A stretch of DNA of 64,000 nt from Thalassotalea sp. 1_MG-2023 (GCF_030546745.1 NZ_JAUOPD010000013.1:1-64000), one strand, 5' to 3'. Positions 31,822 to 42,679 are shown, numbered from the stretch's first letter. The notes: generated from the sequence alone by a model not told the origin. Translations and numbers: made by a program.

Positions 31822-33189
31822 TTAGGAAGATAACGTTCTATTTAAATTTGAATAATCTTCTTTAATATCATGAGATTCTTCACGTAATGCTTTAACTTTC
31901 CGACAAGCATGTAAAACAGTTGTGTGGTCTTTTCCACCAAACGCTTCGCCTATTTCAGGTAAGCTATGATTGGTGAGATCTTTCGATAAGGCCATTGCTA
32001 TTTGTCTTGGTCTTGCTACCGAACGATTACGTCTTTTTGATAATAAATCAGATACCTTTATTTTATAATATTCAGCAACGGTTTTTTGTATGTTATCGAT
32101 AGTAACTAACTTATCCTGTAAGGCAAGTAAATCTCTTAGTGCTTCCTTAACAAAATCAATATTAATTGCTCTGCCAGTGAAATTAGCGTTAGCGATCACA
32201 CGATTAAGTGCGCCTTCTAATTCCCTAACATTTGACCTTAAACGCTTAGCGATGAAAAATGCAACTTCATCGGCAAGGTTAACATGGCTCTCTTGTGCTT
32301 TTCTCTTTAATATTGCAACGCGCGTTTCAAGCTCAGGAGGCTCAATCGCAATGGTTAAGCCCCAACCGAATCGAGATTTTAATCTATCTTCTACACCGTC
32401 AATTTCTTTAGGGTAACGATCACTCGTTAATATTATTTGCTGATTACCTTCTAAAAGCGCATTAAAGGTATGAAAAAATTCTTCCTGAGTGCGTTCTTTA
32501 TTAGCAAAAAATTGAATATCATCAATTAATAATGCATCAACAGAACGGTAATATTGTTTGAATTTTTCGATAGCATTATTTTGTAATGCACGAACCATAT
32601 CTTGAACAAAACGTTCTGAGTGCATATAAGCAATTTTTGCATCAGGTTTATTTAGCAAAATACCGTTACCAACAGCGTGTAATAAATGAGTTTTACCTAG
32701 ACCCGTTCCCCCGTAAATAAACAAGGGATTATATGCAGAGCCAGGATTATCAGCTACTTGTGAAGCAGCCGCTCGTGCTAATTGATTAGACTTACCTTCA
32801 ACAAAATTATCAAAAGTATAATTTACTCTAACGTTAGTTTTTTTCGGTAAGTTTGATTCAGGTACCTGGTTATTCGAAGCTTTTGGTTGGCTTAGCGGTG
32901 CTGATGGCATTGAAGCACTGTTGTTGCTACTAACCTTAACTTTAGGAATACTACCTACATCAAAACGTAATAAAGGCGGATTTCCACTTTCTTCTAGGCT
33001 GACTAATTCATTAATACGGTTAACGTATTTATCACGAACCCAATCTAGTACAAAGCGGTTTGGCGCATACAAAGTCATGACATTATTATCTACGACACAT
33101 TGAAGCGGTCTAATCCACATACTAAACTGCTGAGCAGGCAACTCTTCTTGTAATACTGACAAGCAGCGTTGCCACAAAGAATGATCCAA
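31822..33189 (-). CDS. dnaA: Chromosomal replication initiator DnaA
   Basis: DnaA binds 9-mer boxes at oriC and melts the origin in its ATP form. The 455 residues contain domain I (1 to about 85, [25 protein letters not shown]), a variable linker, the AAA+ domain with Walker [10 protein letters not shown] and Walker B LLIDDIQF, and the C-terminal box-binding domain with [13 protein letters not shown]. The start codon is TTG with AGGAG seven bases upstream. Its promoter contains a DnaA box, pointing to autoregulation. Confidence 0.98.
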   Translation of the reverse strand: MDHSLWQRCLSVLQEELPAQQFSMWIRPLQCVVDNNVMTLYAPNRFVLDWVRDKYVNRINELVSLEESGNPPLLRFDVGSIPKVKVSSNNSASMPSAPLSQPKASNNQVPESNLPKKTNVRVNYTFDNFVEGKSNQLARAAASQVADNPGSAYNPLFIYGGTGLGKTHLLHAVGNGILLNKPDAKIAYMHSERFVQDMVRALQNNAIEKFKQYYRSVDALLIDDIQFFANKERTQEEFFHTFNALLEGNQQIILTSDRYPKEIDGVEDRLKSRFGWGLTIAIEPPELETRVAILKRKAQESHVNLADEVAFFIAKRLRSNVRELEGALNRVIANANFTGRAINIDFVKEALRDLLALQDKLVTIDNIQKTVAEYYKIKVSDLLSKRRNRSVARPRQIAMALSKDLTNHSLPEIGEAFGGKDHTTVLHACRKVKALREESHDIKEDYSNLNRTLSS

Positions 33190-33269
33190 CGATAGGCTCC
33201 TAGCTGATCTACCACTTTAAAATGAGAAAAGAGTGATAAACCTGATTATCTTTTTTATAATATCCAAGC

Positions 33270-33298
33270 ATTATCCCTCTACTTATCCACAACTTCAA
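33270..33298 (-). promoter_or_regulatory. dnaA promoter with a DnaA box in the spacer
   Basis: On the minus strand TTGAAG (33298-33293), a 17-base spacer and GATAAT (33275-33270) form a sigma-70 promoter about 80 bases before dnaA. A perfect DnaA box TTATCCACA (33283-33291, plus strand) fills the spacer, so bound DnaA would block RNA polymerase. A one-mismatch box, ATATCCACA on the minus strand, lies at 33463-33471. Four GATC sites at 33432-33503 add possible Dam/SeqA control. Confidence 0.75.
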
Positions 33299-33530
33299 TA
33301 TTGACTTTTGACTATTTTACAAAAAAATAGAAATAATCGCTAAAGTCAGCTATTTAATGGCTTGATTTTTTATTTGTCACTTGAAAAAAGCAGAAATTAA
33401 CGTCAGAAAAAGCACAAACAAGAGATAGAATGATCGATTTACAATCGTAAATGTTAGAAAACTGTGGATATGTACAGGATCGACAAAAAGATCTATTTTG
33501 ATCCTCTAACAATATAATCAAGATTAATGA

Positions 33531-33559
33531 TTGACATTAGTGCGTATAATATATAGAAT
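33531..33559 (+). promoter_or_regulatory. rpmH-rnpA promoter
   Basis: TTGACA (33531-33536), a 17-base spacer, and TAGAAT (33554-33559). The -35 is perfect and the -10 matches at five of six positions. It lies 75 bases before rpmH. The interval back to dnaA (33190-33530) holds no gene, only dnaA control sequences. Confidence 0.8.
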
Positions 33560-33576
33560 TCCGCCTCTTTTTTTGA

Positions 33577-33768
<192 letters not shown>

Positions 33769-33806
33769 TCTCTTTATTAATCTTTCGATAAAGAGTTTGT
33801 AACCAC

Positions 33807-34163
33807 ATGGTTACTTTTGAATTTACTCGGGAGTCAAGACTCTTGACTCCCAGTCAATTCCAATCAGCTTTTAAAAACCCATCTCGTTTTGGCTCTAGCC
33901 ATATCACTGTACTAATTACACCAAATTCAGAGCAAAATAGTCGTTTAGGTTTAGCCATTGCTAAAAAACGCGTAAAACTTGCTGTGCAAAGAAATCGAAT
34001 AAAAAGATTAGTTCGAAATAGTTTTCGCTTGAAACAACATCAATTACCCCATATTGATATAGTAGTTATGGTTCGCTCAGGCACAGATGAACTCGATAAC
34101 CAACAAATAACTAAGCAGTTGGATAAAATATGGCGAAAAATAATTCAACGCCACAAAAAATAG
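33807..34163 (+). CDS. rnpA: Ribonuclease P protein component
   Basis: The protein cofactor of RNase P, which helps the catalytic RNA bind precursor tRNA and remove the 5' leader. The 118 residues contain the family RNR motif in [18 protein letters not shown] (about 61-78) and [11 protein letters not shown] before it. Its 3' end overlaps yidD by 34 bases in another frame, as is common in this operon. Confidence 0.96.
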   Translation: MVTFEFTRESRLLTPSQFQSAFKNPSRFGSSHITVLITPNSEQNSRLGLAIAKKRVKLAVQRNRIKRLVRNSFRLKQHQLPHIDIVVMVRSGTDELDNQQITKQLDKIWRKIIQRHKK

Positions 34164-34381
34164 CCATATCTGCTGTAAAAGCTTACCAACGCTGGCTTAG
34201 CCCGTTATTAGGGAATAACTGTAGGTTCACGCCAACATGCTCTTTTTATGCAATTGAAGCAATTAATCGCTTTGGTGTTGTAAAAGGTTGTTGGTTAGCA
34301 GGCAAACGTATACTAAAATGCCACCCACTAAATACGGGCGGTGAAGATCCCGTACCACCAAAAAAGAAGAGAAAGTATTAA
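34130..34381 (+). CDS. yidD: Membrane protein insertion efficiency factor YidD
   Basis: An 83-residue protein that helps YidC insert inner-membrane proteins and sits at the membrane by an amphipathic N-terminal helix. It shows the family core [27 protein letters not shown] with three conserved cysteines, then [18 protein letters not shown]. The start overlaps rnpA by 34 bases. The stop is two bases before the yidC ATG. Confidence 0.95.
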   Translation: MAKNNSTPQKIAISAVKAYQRWLSPLLGNNCRFTPTCSFYAIEAINRFGVVKGCWLAGKRILKCHPLNTGGEDPVPPKKKRKY

Positions 34382-34383
34382 TT

Positions 34384-36018
34384 ATGGAGTCTCAACGCAG
34401 TTTTTTATTTATTGCGCTTATGGTTGTTAGTTTTTTGCTGTATCAGCAATGGCAACAAGACAATGCGCCTGAACCGATCACACAATTCAGTCAAAGCGAC
34501 AATGATTCAGCTATCACACAATCAAGTGATGATGACTTCGTTCCTGCGCCGAGTGCTTCAAAATCAACAGAAGCTACAACAAAAGCTAGCGCAACTTTAG
34601 TAGAAATTACAACTGATGTGTTAGCCATAAAAATAGATACCAAAGGCGGTGATATCGTTGAAGCCACTTTGCTTGATTATGACACGGAACAGGGTAACGG
34701 TATTCCGTTTACCATGATGCAAAATGGTGATTTTAGATATATTGCACAAAGCGGATTAACGGGTGCACAAGGCATTGACCGCACAGTGAAAGGTCGCCCT
34801 ATTTACCAAGTTGAAAACACCACTTATCAAATGACCGAAGGTCAACCACTGGTTGTTTCATTAACTTATATTACAAACGATGGCTTAACCGTTAAGAAAA
34901 ACTTCTCCTTTACACTAGGTAGTTACCAAGTCGACGTAGATTATATTGTTGAAAATGCATCAAACAGTGCAGCAAGTGTTGAACTATATGCTCAGCTACG
35001 CCAATCGGCTAGTGTTGATCAATCAAGTGCTTTAATACCAACCTATCGAGGTGCAGCTTATTCTACCAAAGAAGAACGCTACGAAAAATATGACTTTGAT
35101 GACATTGCAGACGCAAAATTAAATGAAACAACTCAAGGTGGTTGGGTTGCTATGCTTCAACATTACTTTGTATCAGCTTGGGTACCTAATGCTGAGCAAG
35201 TAAACTTATTATATACCGAGTTTTCGCGTAGTAAGAATGAAGCGGTTATTGGCTTTAAAGCCCCTGCTCAAATTATTGAACCCGGTTCAACAGAAACCAT
35301 TTCAACTACGTTCTATGTCGGGCCTAAAGATCAAGATGCACTAGCTGAAATAGCAGATGGACTTGATCTCACTGTTGATTTTGGCTTTTTATTTATGATC
35401 AGTTCACCACTACATTGGTTACTGATTCAAATACAAGCACTTGTGATCAACTGGGGTGTCGCAATTATTATCATTACGGTCATCGTAAAAGGTATTATGT
35501 ATCCGCTCACCAAAGCGCAATACACGTCTATGGCAAAAATGCGTGAACTACAGCCAAAAATGACGCAATTAAAAGAACGCTTTGGAGACGATAGACAAAA
35601 ACTTTCTCAAGCCATGATGGAGCTTTATCGCAAAGAGAAAGTAAATCCTGCGGGTGGTTGTTTACCGTTATTAATTCAAATGCCTATTTTCTTAGCATTA
35701 TATTGGGTGTTTTTAGAAAGTGTTGAATTAAGACATGCGTCTTTCGGCTTATGGTTAACTGACTTATCTTCTAAAGATCCTTACTACATATTACCAGTGT
35801 TGATGGGTATCAGTATGTTCATAATGCAGAAAATGCAACCAATGACCATTCAAGACCCTATGCAGCAAAAAATCATGCAATATATGCCGGTAATGTTTAC
35901 TATCTTTTTCTTCTGGTTCCCGTCAGGCTTAGTATTGTACTGGCTAGTGAGTAATGTGATTTCCATCATTCAGATGAAAATTATATTTGCCTCACTCGAA
36001 AAGCAAAAAAATAAATAA
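34384..36018 (+). CDS. yidC: Membrane protein insertase YidC
   Basis: YidC inserts and folds inner-membrane proteins, with or without SecYEG; one client is the ATP synthase c subunit encoded 8 kb away. The 544 residues fit the gram-negative form: an N-terminal membrane anchor (6-22), a periplasmic beta-sandwich (about 60-330), and the conserved five-helix core (about 345-540) with NPAGGCLPLLIQMPIFLALYW and the final FFFWFPSGLVLYWLVSN. A Ser/Thr/Gln-rich linker follows the first helix. Confidence 0.97.
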   Translation: MESQRSFLFIALMVVSFLLYQQWQQDNAPEPITQFSQSDNDSAITQSSDDDFVPAPSASKSTEATTKASATLVEITTDVLAIKIDTKGGDIVEATLLDYDTEQGNGIPFTMMQNGDFRYIAQSGLTGAQGIDRTVKGRPIYQVENTTYQMTEGQPLVVSLTYITNDGLTVKKNFSFTLGSYQVDVDYIVENASNSAASVELYAQLRQSASVDQSSALIPTYRGAAYSTKEERYEKYDFDDIADAKLNETTQGGWVAMLQHYFVSAWVPNAEQVNLLYTEFSRSKNEAVIGFKAPAQIIEPGSTETISTTFYVGPKDQDALAEIADGLDLTVDFGFLFMISSPLHWLLIQIQALVINWGVAIIIITVIVKGIMYPLTKAQYTSMAKMRELQPKMTQLKERFGDDRQKLSQAMMELYRKEKVNPAGGCLPLLIQMPIFLALYWVFLESVELRHASFGLWLTDLSSKDPYYILPVLMGISMFIMQKMQPMTIQDPMQQKIMQYMPVMFTIFFFWFPSGLVLYWLVSNVISIIQMKIIFASLEKQKNK

Positions 36019-36022
36019 CATT

Positions 36023-36048
36023 AAGCGACCGAAAGGTCGCTTTTTTTT
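36023..36048 (+). terminator. Intrinsic terminator after yidC
   Basis: Stem AAGCGACC (36023-36030)/GGTCGCTT (36035-36042) with a GAAA tetraloop and eight T (36041-36048). It starts four bases past the yidC stop. The same GCGACC/GGTCGC core is used after atpC. Confidence 0.92.
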
Positions 36049-36074
36049 ACCCTGAATACGATTATGTTTATAAT
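36046..36074 (+). promoter_or_regulatory. mnmE promoter
   Basis: TTTACC (36046-36051), a 17-base spacer and a perfect TATAAT (36069-36074), 32 bases before the mnmE ATG. The -35 overlaps the T run of the yidC terminator. Confidence 0.6.
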
Positions 36075-36105
36075 ACTGGCATTCATATTTAGTCGTTAGA
36101 GCATT

Positions 36106-37479
36106 ATGACAACAACAGTATCCAATATTGAAACCATTGCAGCACAAGCTACTCCACCCGGTAGAGGCGGTGTCGGTATTATTAGAGTATCGGGCCCCTT
36201 AGCCTCTATAGTTGCAGAAAAAGTATTAGGTAGATGCCCTGCGATTAGAAAGGCTGAATACTTACCCTTTTATGATAATAATCAACAAATCATTGATCAG
36301 GGTATCGCATTATTTTTTAAAGGTCCAAATTCATTTACGGGTGAAGATGTATTGGAACTTCAAGGCCATGGCGGCCCCGTTATTCTTGATATGTTGTTAA
36401 AATCTATCATCACAATTAACAATATTCGTATGGCCAACCCCGGTGAATTCAGTGAACAAGCTTTTCTAAATGATAAGCTCGATTTAGCACAAGCCGAAGC
36501 GATTGCAGACTTGATCAATGCAACATCAGAACAAGCAGCAAAAAGCGCGTTACATTCGTTACAAGGCGATTTTTCAGCATTAATTCACGAGATAGTAAAC
36601 GACACCATTCATTTAAGAATGTATGTGGAAGCTGCTATTGATTTTCCAGAAGAAGAAATTGATTTTCTTGCAGATGAAAAAGTAGTAAATCAACTTAAAT
36701 CACTGATCAAAAAAGTAGAAGATGTGCAGCAAAAAGCGAAGCAAGGTAGTTTATTAAGAGAAGGTATGAGAGTTGTTATCGCTGGCCGCCCTAACGCAGG
36801 TAAATCGAGCTTGTTAAATGCGTTAAGCGGTAAAGAAAGCGCTATTGTTACAGATATCGCAGGAACAACACGAGACGTATTATCAGAACATATTCATATT
36901 GATGGGATGCCGCTACATATTATTGACACTGCAGGGCTTAGAGAGTCATCAGATAAAGTCGAGCAAATAGGGATTGAACGCGCATGGCAGGAAATAAAAC
37001 AAGCAGATCGAATTTTACTATTAATTGACGCGGATCAGTCAATTGAAGATCCAAAAAAATACTGGCCCGAGTTTTTTGAAAAGCTGCCAGAAAACATTGA
37101 ATTGACCATCATTAAAAACAAAGCAGATATATTCAATAAAGCCGTTCAATTTGATAAAAATACTGACTATCCAACCATAACCCTTTCTGCAAAAAACCAA
37201 GATGGTATTTCATTACTAACTGGCCACTTAAAAGATATTATGGGTTATCAAGGTAGTACAGAAGGTGGTTTTATGGCCCGTAGACGCCATTTAGCAGCCA
37301 TTGAACAAGGTTATCATCACCTTAGTGTTGGTTTAGAGCAACTTGAATCGTATGTGGCAGGTGAAATTCTAGCTGAAGAATTAAGACTTTGTCAGAACGC
37401 GTTAAATCAAATAACAGGCGAATTTACCAATGATGATCTGCTAGGTCAGATCTTTTCATCATTTTGTATCGGCAAATAA
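36106..37479 (+). CDS. mnmE: tRNA modification GTPase MnmE
   Basis: MnmE works with MnmG to place the carboxymethylaminomethyl group on wobble uridine 34 of several tRNAs. The 457 residues have an N-terminal folate-binding domain (1 to about 120; [14 protein letters not shown]), a helical domain, the inserted G domain (about 216-375; [27 protein letters not shown]) and the C-terminal FCIGK with the essential Cys. It is separated from its partner mnmG by mioC and oriC, as in E. coli. Confidence 0.97.
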   Translation: MTTTVSNIETIAAQATPPGRGGVGIIRVSGPLASIVAEKVLGRCPAIRKAEYLPFYDNNQQIIDQGIALFFKGPNSFTGEDVLELQGHGGPVILDMLLKSIITINNIRMANPGEFSEQAFLNDKLDLAQAEAIADLINATSEQAAKSALHSLQGDFSALIHEIVNDTIHLRMYVEAAIDFPEEEIDFLADEKVVNQLKSLIKKVEDVQQKAKQGSLLREGMRVVIAGRPNAGKSSLLNALSGKESAIVTDIAGTTRDVLSEHIHIDGMPLHIIDTAGLRESSDKVEQIGIERAWQEIKQADRILLLIDADQSIEDPKKYWPEFFEKLPENIELTIIKNKADIFNKAVQFDKNTDYPTITLSAKNQDGISLLTGHLKDIMGYQGSTEGGFMARRRHLAAIEQGYHHLSVGLEQLESYVAGEILAEELRLCQNALNQITGEFTNDDLLGQIFSSFCIGK

Positions 37480-37488
37480 AGGATCGTA

Positions 37489-37932
37489 ATGTCTTCATTT
37501 CAAATCATCGTTGGAAGCATGCTAGGCGGCACAGAGTATGTTGCAGAAGCATGCGAAGAGTCATTAGTAGAATTAGGTCATGATGTAACTTTGCATTTAT
37601 CACCTGATCTGAGCAATATTGCTACCCAAAATCAAACATGGTTAATATGTACATCAACACATGGTGCTGGAGATTACCCAGACAACTTACTGCCTTTTAT
37701 TGATCAACTCACAAGCACCACGATCGATCTATCCTCAACTAAGTATATGGTGATCGGTATTGGAGACTCTAACTATGATACATTTTGTTTAGCTGCTAAA
37801 AATATAGATAAACTTATAGAATCAAAGGGTTGTGAACGTTTAATAACAATAAAAACATTTGATATGACACTTGACATTGATCCAGAAGAAGAAGCACAAG
37901 CATGGCTATTAACAAATAAAGATCAGTTATAA
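37489..37932 (+). CDS. mioC: Flavodoxin-like protein MioC
   Basis: A 147-residue FMN-binding flavodoxin-fold protein; E. coli MioC supports biotin synthase in vitro. The phosphate loop is VGSMLGGTEYVAEA (about 8-21), with STHGAGDYPDNL and GIGDSNYDTFC forming the flavin site. It begins nine bases after mnmE and reads into oriC, as E. coli mioC does, so its transcription may affect initiation. Confidence 0.92.
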   Translation: MSSFQIIVGSMLGGTEYVAEACEESLVELGHDVTLHLSPDLSNIATQNQTWLICTSTHGAGDYPDNLLPFIDQLTSTTIDLSSTKYMVIGIGDSNYDTFCLAAKNIDKLIESKGCERLITIKTFDMTLDIDPEEEAQAWLLTNKDQL

Positions 37933-38290
37933 ACGACTTACCAATATGTTATCCACAAAATACATAAAGAGAAACAGCTAATGTGGATAACTAGGAAATA
38001 ATCCCTGTATTAAAATTTATTTTCCAGTTAATAAATATAATCATAATTGTACTTGTGGATAAATAGCGATTTTGATCAAAGGTTATTTAGTATATGATCA
38101 TACTTTGATCACAAGAAACGATCATTAAGATCAAATTGATTTATATGAAGAAAAAAGCCTTATCCACAGAAAATGGATGAACTAATAAAGATCAATAATA
38201 AGATCTTTATATAGATCTTTATATATTATTAATGATCCACAACAGATCTTTTTAGTGATTTGATCGTTTCACTTCTCAAGAAAACAAGAT
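37933..38290. other. oriC: Chromosomal replication origin oriC
   Basis: A gene-free AT-rich region between mioC and mnmG. Perfect DnaA boxes TTATCCACA lie at 37949-37957 (+), 37982-37990 (-), 38054-38062 (-) and 38160-38168 (+), with a one-mismatch box at 38233-38241 (+). Eleven GATC sites fall between 38074 and 38265, a density expected only where Dam and SeqA act. The likely unwinding element lies on the mnmG side: a tandem 12-mer AGATCTTTATAT (38201-38224) and GATCTTTTTAGTG (38245-38257), close to the E. coli 13-mer pattern. The layout mirrors the enterobacterial origin. Confidence 0.93.
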
Positions 38291-38338
38291 AAAATACGTG
38301 CCCTTTTGCAAGAAATACATTTTAAGGTTAGTGGCATT

Positions 38339-40228
38339 ATGTGGTATCAAGACACTTATGAAGTCATCGTTGTAGGTGGTGGTCATGCTGGTACAGAAGC
38401 AGCCTTGGCAGCTGCTCGTATGGGTTGTAATACCCTATTGCTAACACATAATATTGACACGTTAGGTCAAATGTCTTGTAACCCAGCAATCGGTGGGATC
38501 GGCAAAGGACATTTGGTTAAAGAAATTGATGCTCTTGGTGGCTTAATGGCAACAGCAATTGATCATGCTGCCATTCAATTTCGTACCTTAAATGCAAGCA
38601 AAGGCCCTGCTGTAAGAGCTACTAGAGCTCAAGCAGATCGCACTCTGTATCGAAATTACGTACGTAATTATCTTGAAAACCAAGAAAACTTAACGATCTT
38701 TCAACAACCTTGTGATGATCTTATTTTAGAAAATGATCAAGTCGTTGGTGTATCAACTCAAATGGGTTTAAAGTTTAAAGCTCAAACCGTTGTATTAACG
38801 GTTGGTACTTTCCTCGCAGGTCAAATACATATTGGTTTGAATAATTATCAAGGCGGTAGAGCTGGAGATCCTGCTAGTGTTAACTTAGCAAATAAATTAC
38901 GCGATATGCCTTTTAGAATGGATCGTTTAAAAACAGGTACTCCTCCAAGGTTAGACGCTAGAACTTTAGATTTTTCAGTGATGGAAGCACAACCAGGTGA
39001 TGATCCTAGACCGGTTTTTTCATTCATGGGTTCAACAGCAGATCATCCAGAACAAATACCTTGTTTTATTACTCATACCAATAGTCATACTCATGATATT
39101 ATTCGAAAAGGACTTGATAGATCGCCAATGTACACAGGCGTCATTGAAGGCGTAGGACCACGTTATTGTCCTTCAATTGAAGATAAAATTATGCGTTTTG
39201 CAGATAAAGATACACACCAAATATTTGTAGAACCAGAAGGTCTAACTACACATGAGGTTTATCCTAACGGTATTTCAACCAGTTTGCCGTTTGATGTTCA
39301 AATGGCGTTAGTTCGATCGATTAAAGGCTTTGAAAATGCACATATAACCCGCCCGGGCTATGCGATTGAATATGACTTTTTTGATCCTCGTGATTTAAAA
39401 CAAACCTTAGAAAGTAAATTTATCAATAATTTATATTTTGCTGGTCAAATAAACGGTACAACAGGTTACGAAGAAGCTGGCGCTCAAGGACTAATAGCAG
39501 CAACCAATGCTGCTGCACGTGTTCAAGGTAAAGAGGAAATGATCTTAGGTCGTGATCAAGCCTATATGGGAGTTCTTGTTGATGACTTAGCAACACTCGG
39601 CACCAAAGAACCATACCGTATGTTTACCTCTCGTGCTGAATATAGATTATTGCTTAGAGAAGACAATGCCGATATTCGTTTAACAGAAACGGGTCGTAAA
39701 CTTGGATTGGTTGATGATAAAAGATGGCAGCGCTTTAACGAAAAACTAGAAAATATAGAAGTAGAACGTCAGCGTTTGAAATCGACTTGGATCCAGAAAG
39801 ATCATAGTGCTGTTGAACAAATTAATAAGTTAGTTAAAAACCCGATCAGCCGTGAAAATAGTTTAGAAGAGCTATTACGTCGACCTGAAGTTCGTTACCA
39901 AGATTTAATGGCAATAGACTCATTAGGTCAACCTTTAGCCGACAAACAAGCGGCTGAGCAAGTTGAAATTCAAATTAAGTATGCTGGCTATATTGATAGA
40001 CAGCTTGACGACATTGCCAAGAAAAAACGTCATGAAGATACATTGATCCCTGTTGAATTTGATTACAGCCAAATATCCGGGCTTTCAAATGAAGTTGTGG
40101 CTAAGTTAACAGACGCTAAACCTGAAACCATTGGTAAAGCTTCACGAATTTCTGGTATCACACCTGCCGCAATATCGTTATTATTAGTTTATCTTAAAAA
40201 ACATGGTTTATTGCGAAAATCCGCATAG
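38339..40228 (+). CDS. mnmG: tRNA wobble uridine modification FAD enzyme MnmG (GidA)
   Basis: MnmG is the FAD- and NADH-binding partner of MnmE in cmnm5U34 synthesis. The 629 residues from ATG 38339 open with the FAD motif [21 protein letters not shown], followed by [16 protein letters not shown] and the two catalytic-cysteine regions CPSIEDKI and [16 protein letters not shown]. The open frame extends 33 bases upstream, but the ATG at 38339 has AAGGTTAG before it and gives the family start. It lies directly right of oriC. Confidence 0.97.
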   Translation: MWYQDTYEVIVVGGGHAGTEAALAAARMGCNTLLLTHNIDTLGQMSCNPAIGGIGKGHLVKEIDALGGLMATAIDHAAIQFRTLNASKGPAVRATRAQADRTLYRNYVRNYLENQENLTIFQQPCDDLILENDQVVGVSTQMGLKFKAQTVVLTVGTFLAGQIHIGLNNYQGGRAGDPASVNLANKLRDMPFRMDRLKTGTPPRLDARTLDFSVMEAQPGDDPRPVFSFMGSTADHPEQIPCFITHTNSHTHDIIRKGLDRSPMYTGVIEGVGPRYCPSIEDKIMRFADKDTHQIFVEPEGLTTHEVYPNGISTSLPFDVQMALVRSIKGFENAHITRPGYAIEYDFFDPRDLKQTLESKFINNLYFAGQINGTTGYEEAGAQGLIAATNAAARVQGKEEMILGRDQAYMGVLVDDLATLGTKEPYRMFTSRAEYRLLLREDNADIRLTETGRKLGLVDDKRWQRFNEKLENIEVERQRLKSTWIQKDHSAVEQINKLVKNPISRENSLEELLRRPEVRYQDLMAIDSLGQPLADKQAAEQVEIQIKYAGYIDRQLDDIAKKKRHEDTLIPVEFDYSQISGLSNEVVAKLTDAKPETIGKASRISGITPAAISLLLVYLKKHGLLRKSA

Positions 40229-40245
40229 ATTCTTTGGACTTATAC

Positions 40246-40872
40246 ATGTCGTTGAAAGAAAACTTAGCACGTTTAATTAATAAAACGGAGCTTAACGTAT
40301 CAGAACAACAGATCACTCAGTTAATTAGTTATGTTGAGTTACTGAATAAATGGAATAATGCGTATAATTTAACTTCGGTTAGAAACCCAGAAGATATGTT
40401 GGTAAAACATATTTTAGACAGTATGATGGTTGGCCCTCACCTTGCGGGGAAAGCGTTTATAGATGTTGGCACTGGTCCGGGTTTACCTGGTATACCTTTA
40501 GCTATAATGTACCCAGAAAAGCACTTTACGTTACTGGATAGCTTAGGTAAGCGCATAACCTTTTTAAAGCAGGTTGTTTTTCAATTAAAACTTGCTAATG
40601 TATCTCCTTTATTATCGCGAGTTGAAGCATACCAACCTGATGTACCATTTGATGGGATATTAAGTCGCGCTTTTGCATCACTAGAAGATATGGTGCAATG
40701 GTGTCACCACCTTGTTGAAAAAGAGCAAGGAAGGTTTTATGCGCTAAAAGGCCAATATCCACAAGAAGAATTAACGCAATTACCTAAAGGTGTTATATTA
40801 GCGAAAAGTTATGAAATAAAAGTGCCTGAACTTACAGGTGAACGTCATTTGATTGAACTAATAAACGTTTAA
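40246..40872 (+). CDS. rsmG: 16S rRNA m7G527 methyltransferase
   Basis: RsmG (GidB) methylates G527 of 16S rRNA in the 530 loop; loss gives low-level streptomycin resistance. From the ATG at 40246 there are 208 residues. The SAM-binding core is [17 protein letters not shown], followed by [15 protein letters not shown] and the [11 protein letters not shown] segment. The open frame extends to a TTG at 40234, which is less likely. mnmG-rsmG-parA-parB is a common origin operon. Confidence 0.95.
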   Translation: MSLKENLARLINKTELNVSEQQITQLISYVELLNKWNNAYNLTSVRNPEDMLVKHILDSMMVGPHLAGKAFIDVGTGPGLPGIPLAIMYPEKHFTLLDSLGKRITFLKQVVFQLKLANVSPLLSRVEAYQPDVPFDGILSRAFASLEDMVQWCHHLVEKEQGRFYALKGQYPQEELTQLPKGVILAKSYEIKVPELTGERHLIELINV

Positions 40873-40895
40873 CAATAATAAAAATTGAGGTTTCA

Positions 40896-41678
40896 GTGGG
40901 AAAAATAATTGCAGTTGCTAACCAAAAAGGTGGTGTTGGCAAAACTACTACAGCTGTTAATTTAGCCGCGTCATTAGCCGCTACTAAACGTCAGGTATTG
41001 TTAATCGATTTAGACCCTCAAGGTAATGCCACAATGGGGAGCGGTATTGATAAGTATGATGTACATGCAACCTGTTATGAATTATTAATTGAAGAAACTC
41101 CCTTTGAACAAGTTGTTTGCAAAGAAACAACAGGCATATATCACCTTATTGCTGCTAATACAGACGTTACAGCCGCTGAAATCAAGCTAATGGAAGTTTA
41201 CGCGCGTGAACAACGCCTTAAAAATGCTTTAGCACCAGTAAGAAATAATTATGACTTTATCATCATCGATTGCCCTCCTTCGTTAAATATGCTGACGGTA
41301 AATGCGATGACTGCCGCTGATTCTGTATTAGTGCCAATGCAATGTGAATATTATGCGCTTGAAGGTTTAACAGCATTAATGGATACCATTTCGCAATTAC
41401 AATCTGTGGTTAATGGTGATTTAGAAATAGAAGGGATTTTACGTACCATGTATGACCCCCGTAATCGCCTTGCAAACGACGTTTCAGAACAATTAAAACG
41501 ACATTTCGGTGATAAAGTTTATCGTACTGTTATTCCTAGAAATGTACGTTTAGCAGAAGCGCCAAGTTTTGGTGCACCAGCAATGTATTACGATAAATCA
41601 TCAACAGGTGCTAAAGCCTATTTAGCCTTAGCAGGCGAAATGATCAGAAAGAAACAACAACAAAAGCAAGCTAGTTAA
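40896..41678 (+). CDS. parA: Chromosome partitioning ATPase ParA (Soj)
   Basis: A 260-residue deviant Walker A ATPase that forms an ATP-bound dimer on the nucleoid and moves ParB-parS complexes. The motif KGGVGKTT (11-18) carries the signature lysine; LIDLDPQGNATMG and IIDCPPSLNMLTVNA follow. The start is GTG with TTGAGG upstream. It lacks the N-terminal DNA-binding extension of plasmid type Ia ParA, as chromosomal Soj-type proteins do. Confidence 0.96.
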   Translation: MGKIIAVANQKGGVGKTTTAVNLAASLAATKRQVLLIDLDPQGNATMGSGIDKYDVHATCYELLIEETPFEQVVCKETTGIYHLIAANTDVTAAEIKLMEVYAREQRLKNALAPVRNNYDFIIIDCPPSLNMLTVNAMTAADSVLVPMQCEYYALEGLTALMDTISQLQSVVNGDLEIEGILRTMYDPRNRLANDVSEQLKRHFGDKVYRTVIPRNVRLAEAPSFGAPAMYYDKSSTGAKAYLALAGEMIRKKQQQKQAS

Positions 41679-41701
41679 CATATTATTTTGCAAGGAAAAC
41701 T

Positions 41702-42604
41702 ATGAGCCCTTCAAAACGTAGAGGCCTTGGTAGAGGCTTAGATGCCCTATTAACCAATGCACCAAGAAAAGCAGCTGAATCAGATAACGTTGAAACACAA
41801 CAACCCGAGTCAACTGCTATTACCGATAGCGAATTGCAAAAACTTCCAATAGAACAATTGCAACCTGGTAAATATCAACCACGAAAAGATATGTCACCAG
41901 ATGCGTTAGATGAATTAAGCCATTCAATTAAATCTCAAGGGATCATTCAGCCCATCGTTGTTCGTGTTATAGATAATGATAAATACGAAATTATTGCAGG
42001 TGAGCGTCGATGGCGTGCCGCGCAATTAGCCAATATTGATGTTGTACCCTGTCTAATTAAGAACGTCGCTGATGAAGCTGCGGTTGCAATGGCGCTGATT
42101 GAAAATATTCAGCGGGAAGATTTAAATGCAATGGAAGAAGCAGTTGCGTTAGAGCGTTTGTTGACGGAATTTGAATTAACCCATCAAGAGGTTGCTGATG
42201 CTGTTGGTAAATCACGCACAGCGGTTACTAATCTATTACGCTTAAATAATTTAAATGATGATGTTAAAACATTATTAGAGCATGGCGATATTGAAATGGG
42301 TCATGCGCGTGCATTACTTGCGCTGCAAGGGGATGTGCAAACAACAACAGCTAGAGCGGTAGTTGCTAAAGAATTAAATGTGCGTGAGACTGAAGCATTA
42401 ATAAAGAAAGCGCAACAGCCTGAGCAACCTAAAGAAGATAAAGTGAAAGACCCAGATACTTTGTCTCTTGAGCAAAACTTATCAGAGAAGCTTGGTTCAC
42501 ATGTGAACATTTCTCATAATAAAAAAGGTAAAGGTAAATTAGTCATATCGTATAGTAACTTAGATGAGTTAGATGGCATTGTCGCGCGCTTTGGTTCATT
42601 TTAA
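41702..42604 (+). CDS. parB: Chromosome partitioning protein ParB (Spo0J)
   Basis: ParB binds parS and spreads as a CTP-dependent clamp. The 300 residues start MSPSKRRGLGRGLDALL (the ParA-stimulating N-terminal peptide), then the CTP-binding domain with GKYQPRKDM and AGERRWRAAQLA (GERRxRA motif), ENIQREDLNAMEEA, the helix-turn-helix with VADAVGKSRTAVTNLLRL, and a C-terminal dimer domain. Its target sites are the two perfect parS copies in recF. Confidence 0.97.
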   Translation: MSPSKRRGLGRGLDALLTNAPRKAAESDNVETQQPESTAITDSELQKLPIEQLQPGKYQPRKDMSPDALDELSHSIKSQGIIQPIVVRVIDNDKYEIIAGERRWRAAQLANIDVVPCLIKNVADEAAVAMALIENIQREDLNAMEEAVALERLLTEFELTHQEVADAVGKSRTAVTNLLRLNNLNDDVKTLLEHGDIEMGHARALLALQGDVQTTTARAVVAKELNVRETEALIKKAQQPEQPKEDKVKDPDTLSLEQNLSEKLGSHVNISHNKKGKGKLVISYSNLDELDGIVARFGSF

Positions 42605-42652
42605 AAAATTGTTAATATAAATTTATTATTAATATAAGATATTCGCACATAT

Positions 42653-42679
42653 AGGGGGCAAGCACTGCCCTCTTTTGTT
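42653..42679 (+). terminator. Intrinsic terminator after parB
   Basis: Stem AGGGGGCA (42653-42660)/TGCCCTCT (42666-42673) with a 5-base loop and one G-T pair, followed by TTTGTT. It separates the parAB transcript from the atp operon. Confidence 0.8.

Noticed and set aside
33190-33530. The dnaA-rpmH region as the main replication origin
   Set aside because: It has only one perfect DnaA box and no AT-rich repeat array, against four boxes and eleven GATC sites between mioC and mnmG.
38071-38140. IHF-binding site in oriC
   Set aside because: Several GATCAA stretches resemble the start of the IHF consensus but none keeps the TTR half at the right distance.
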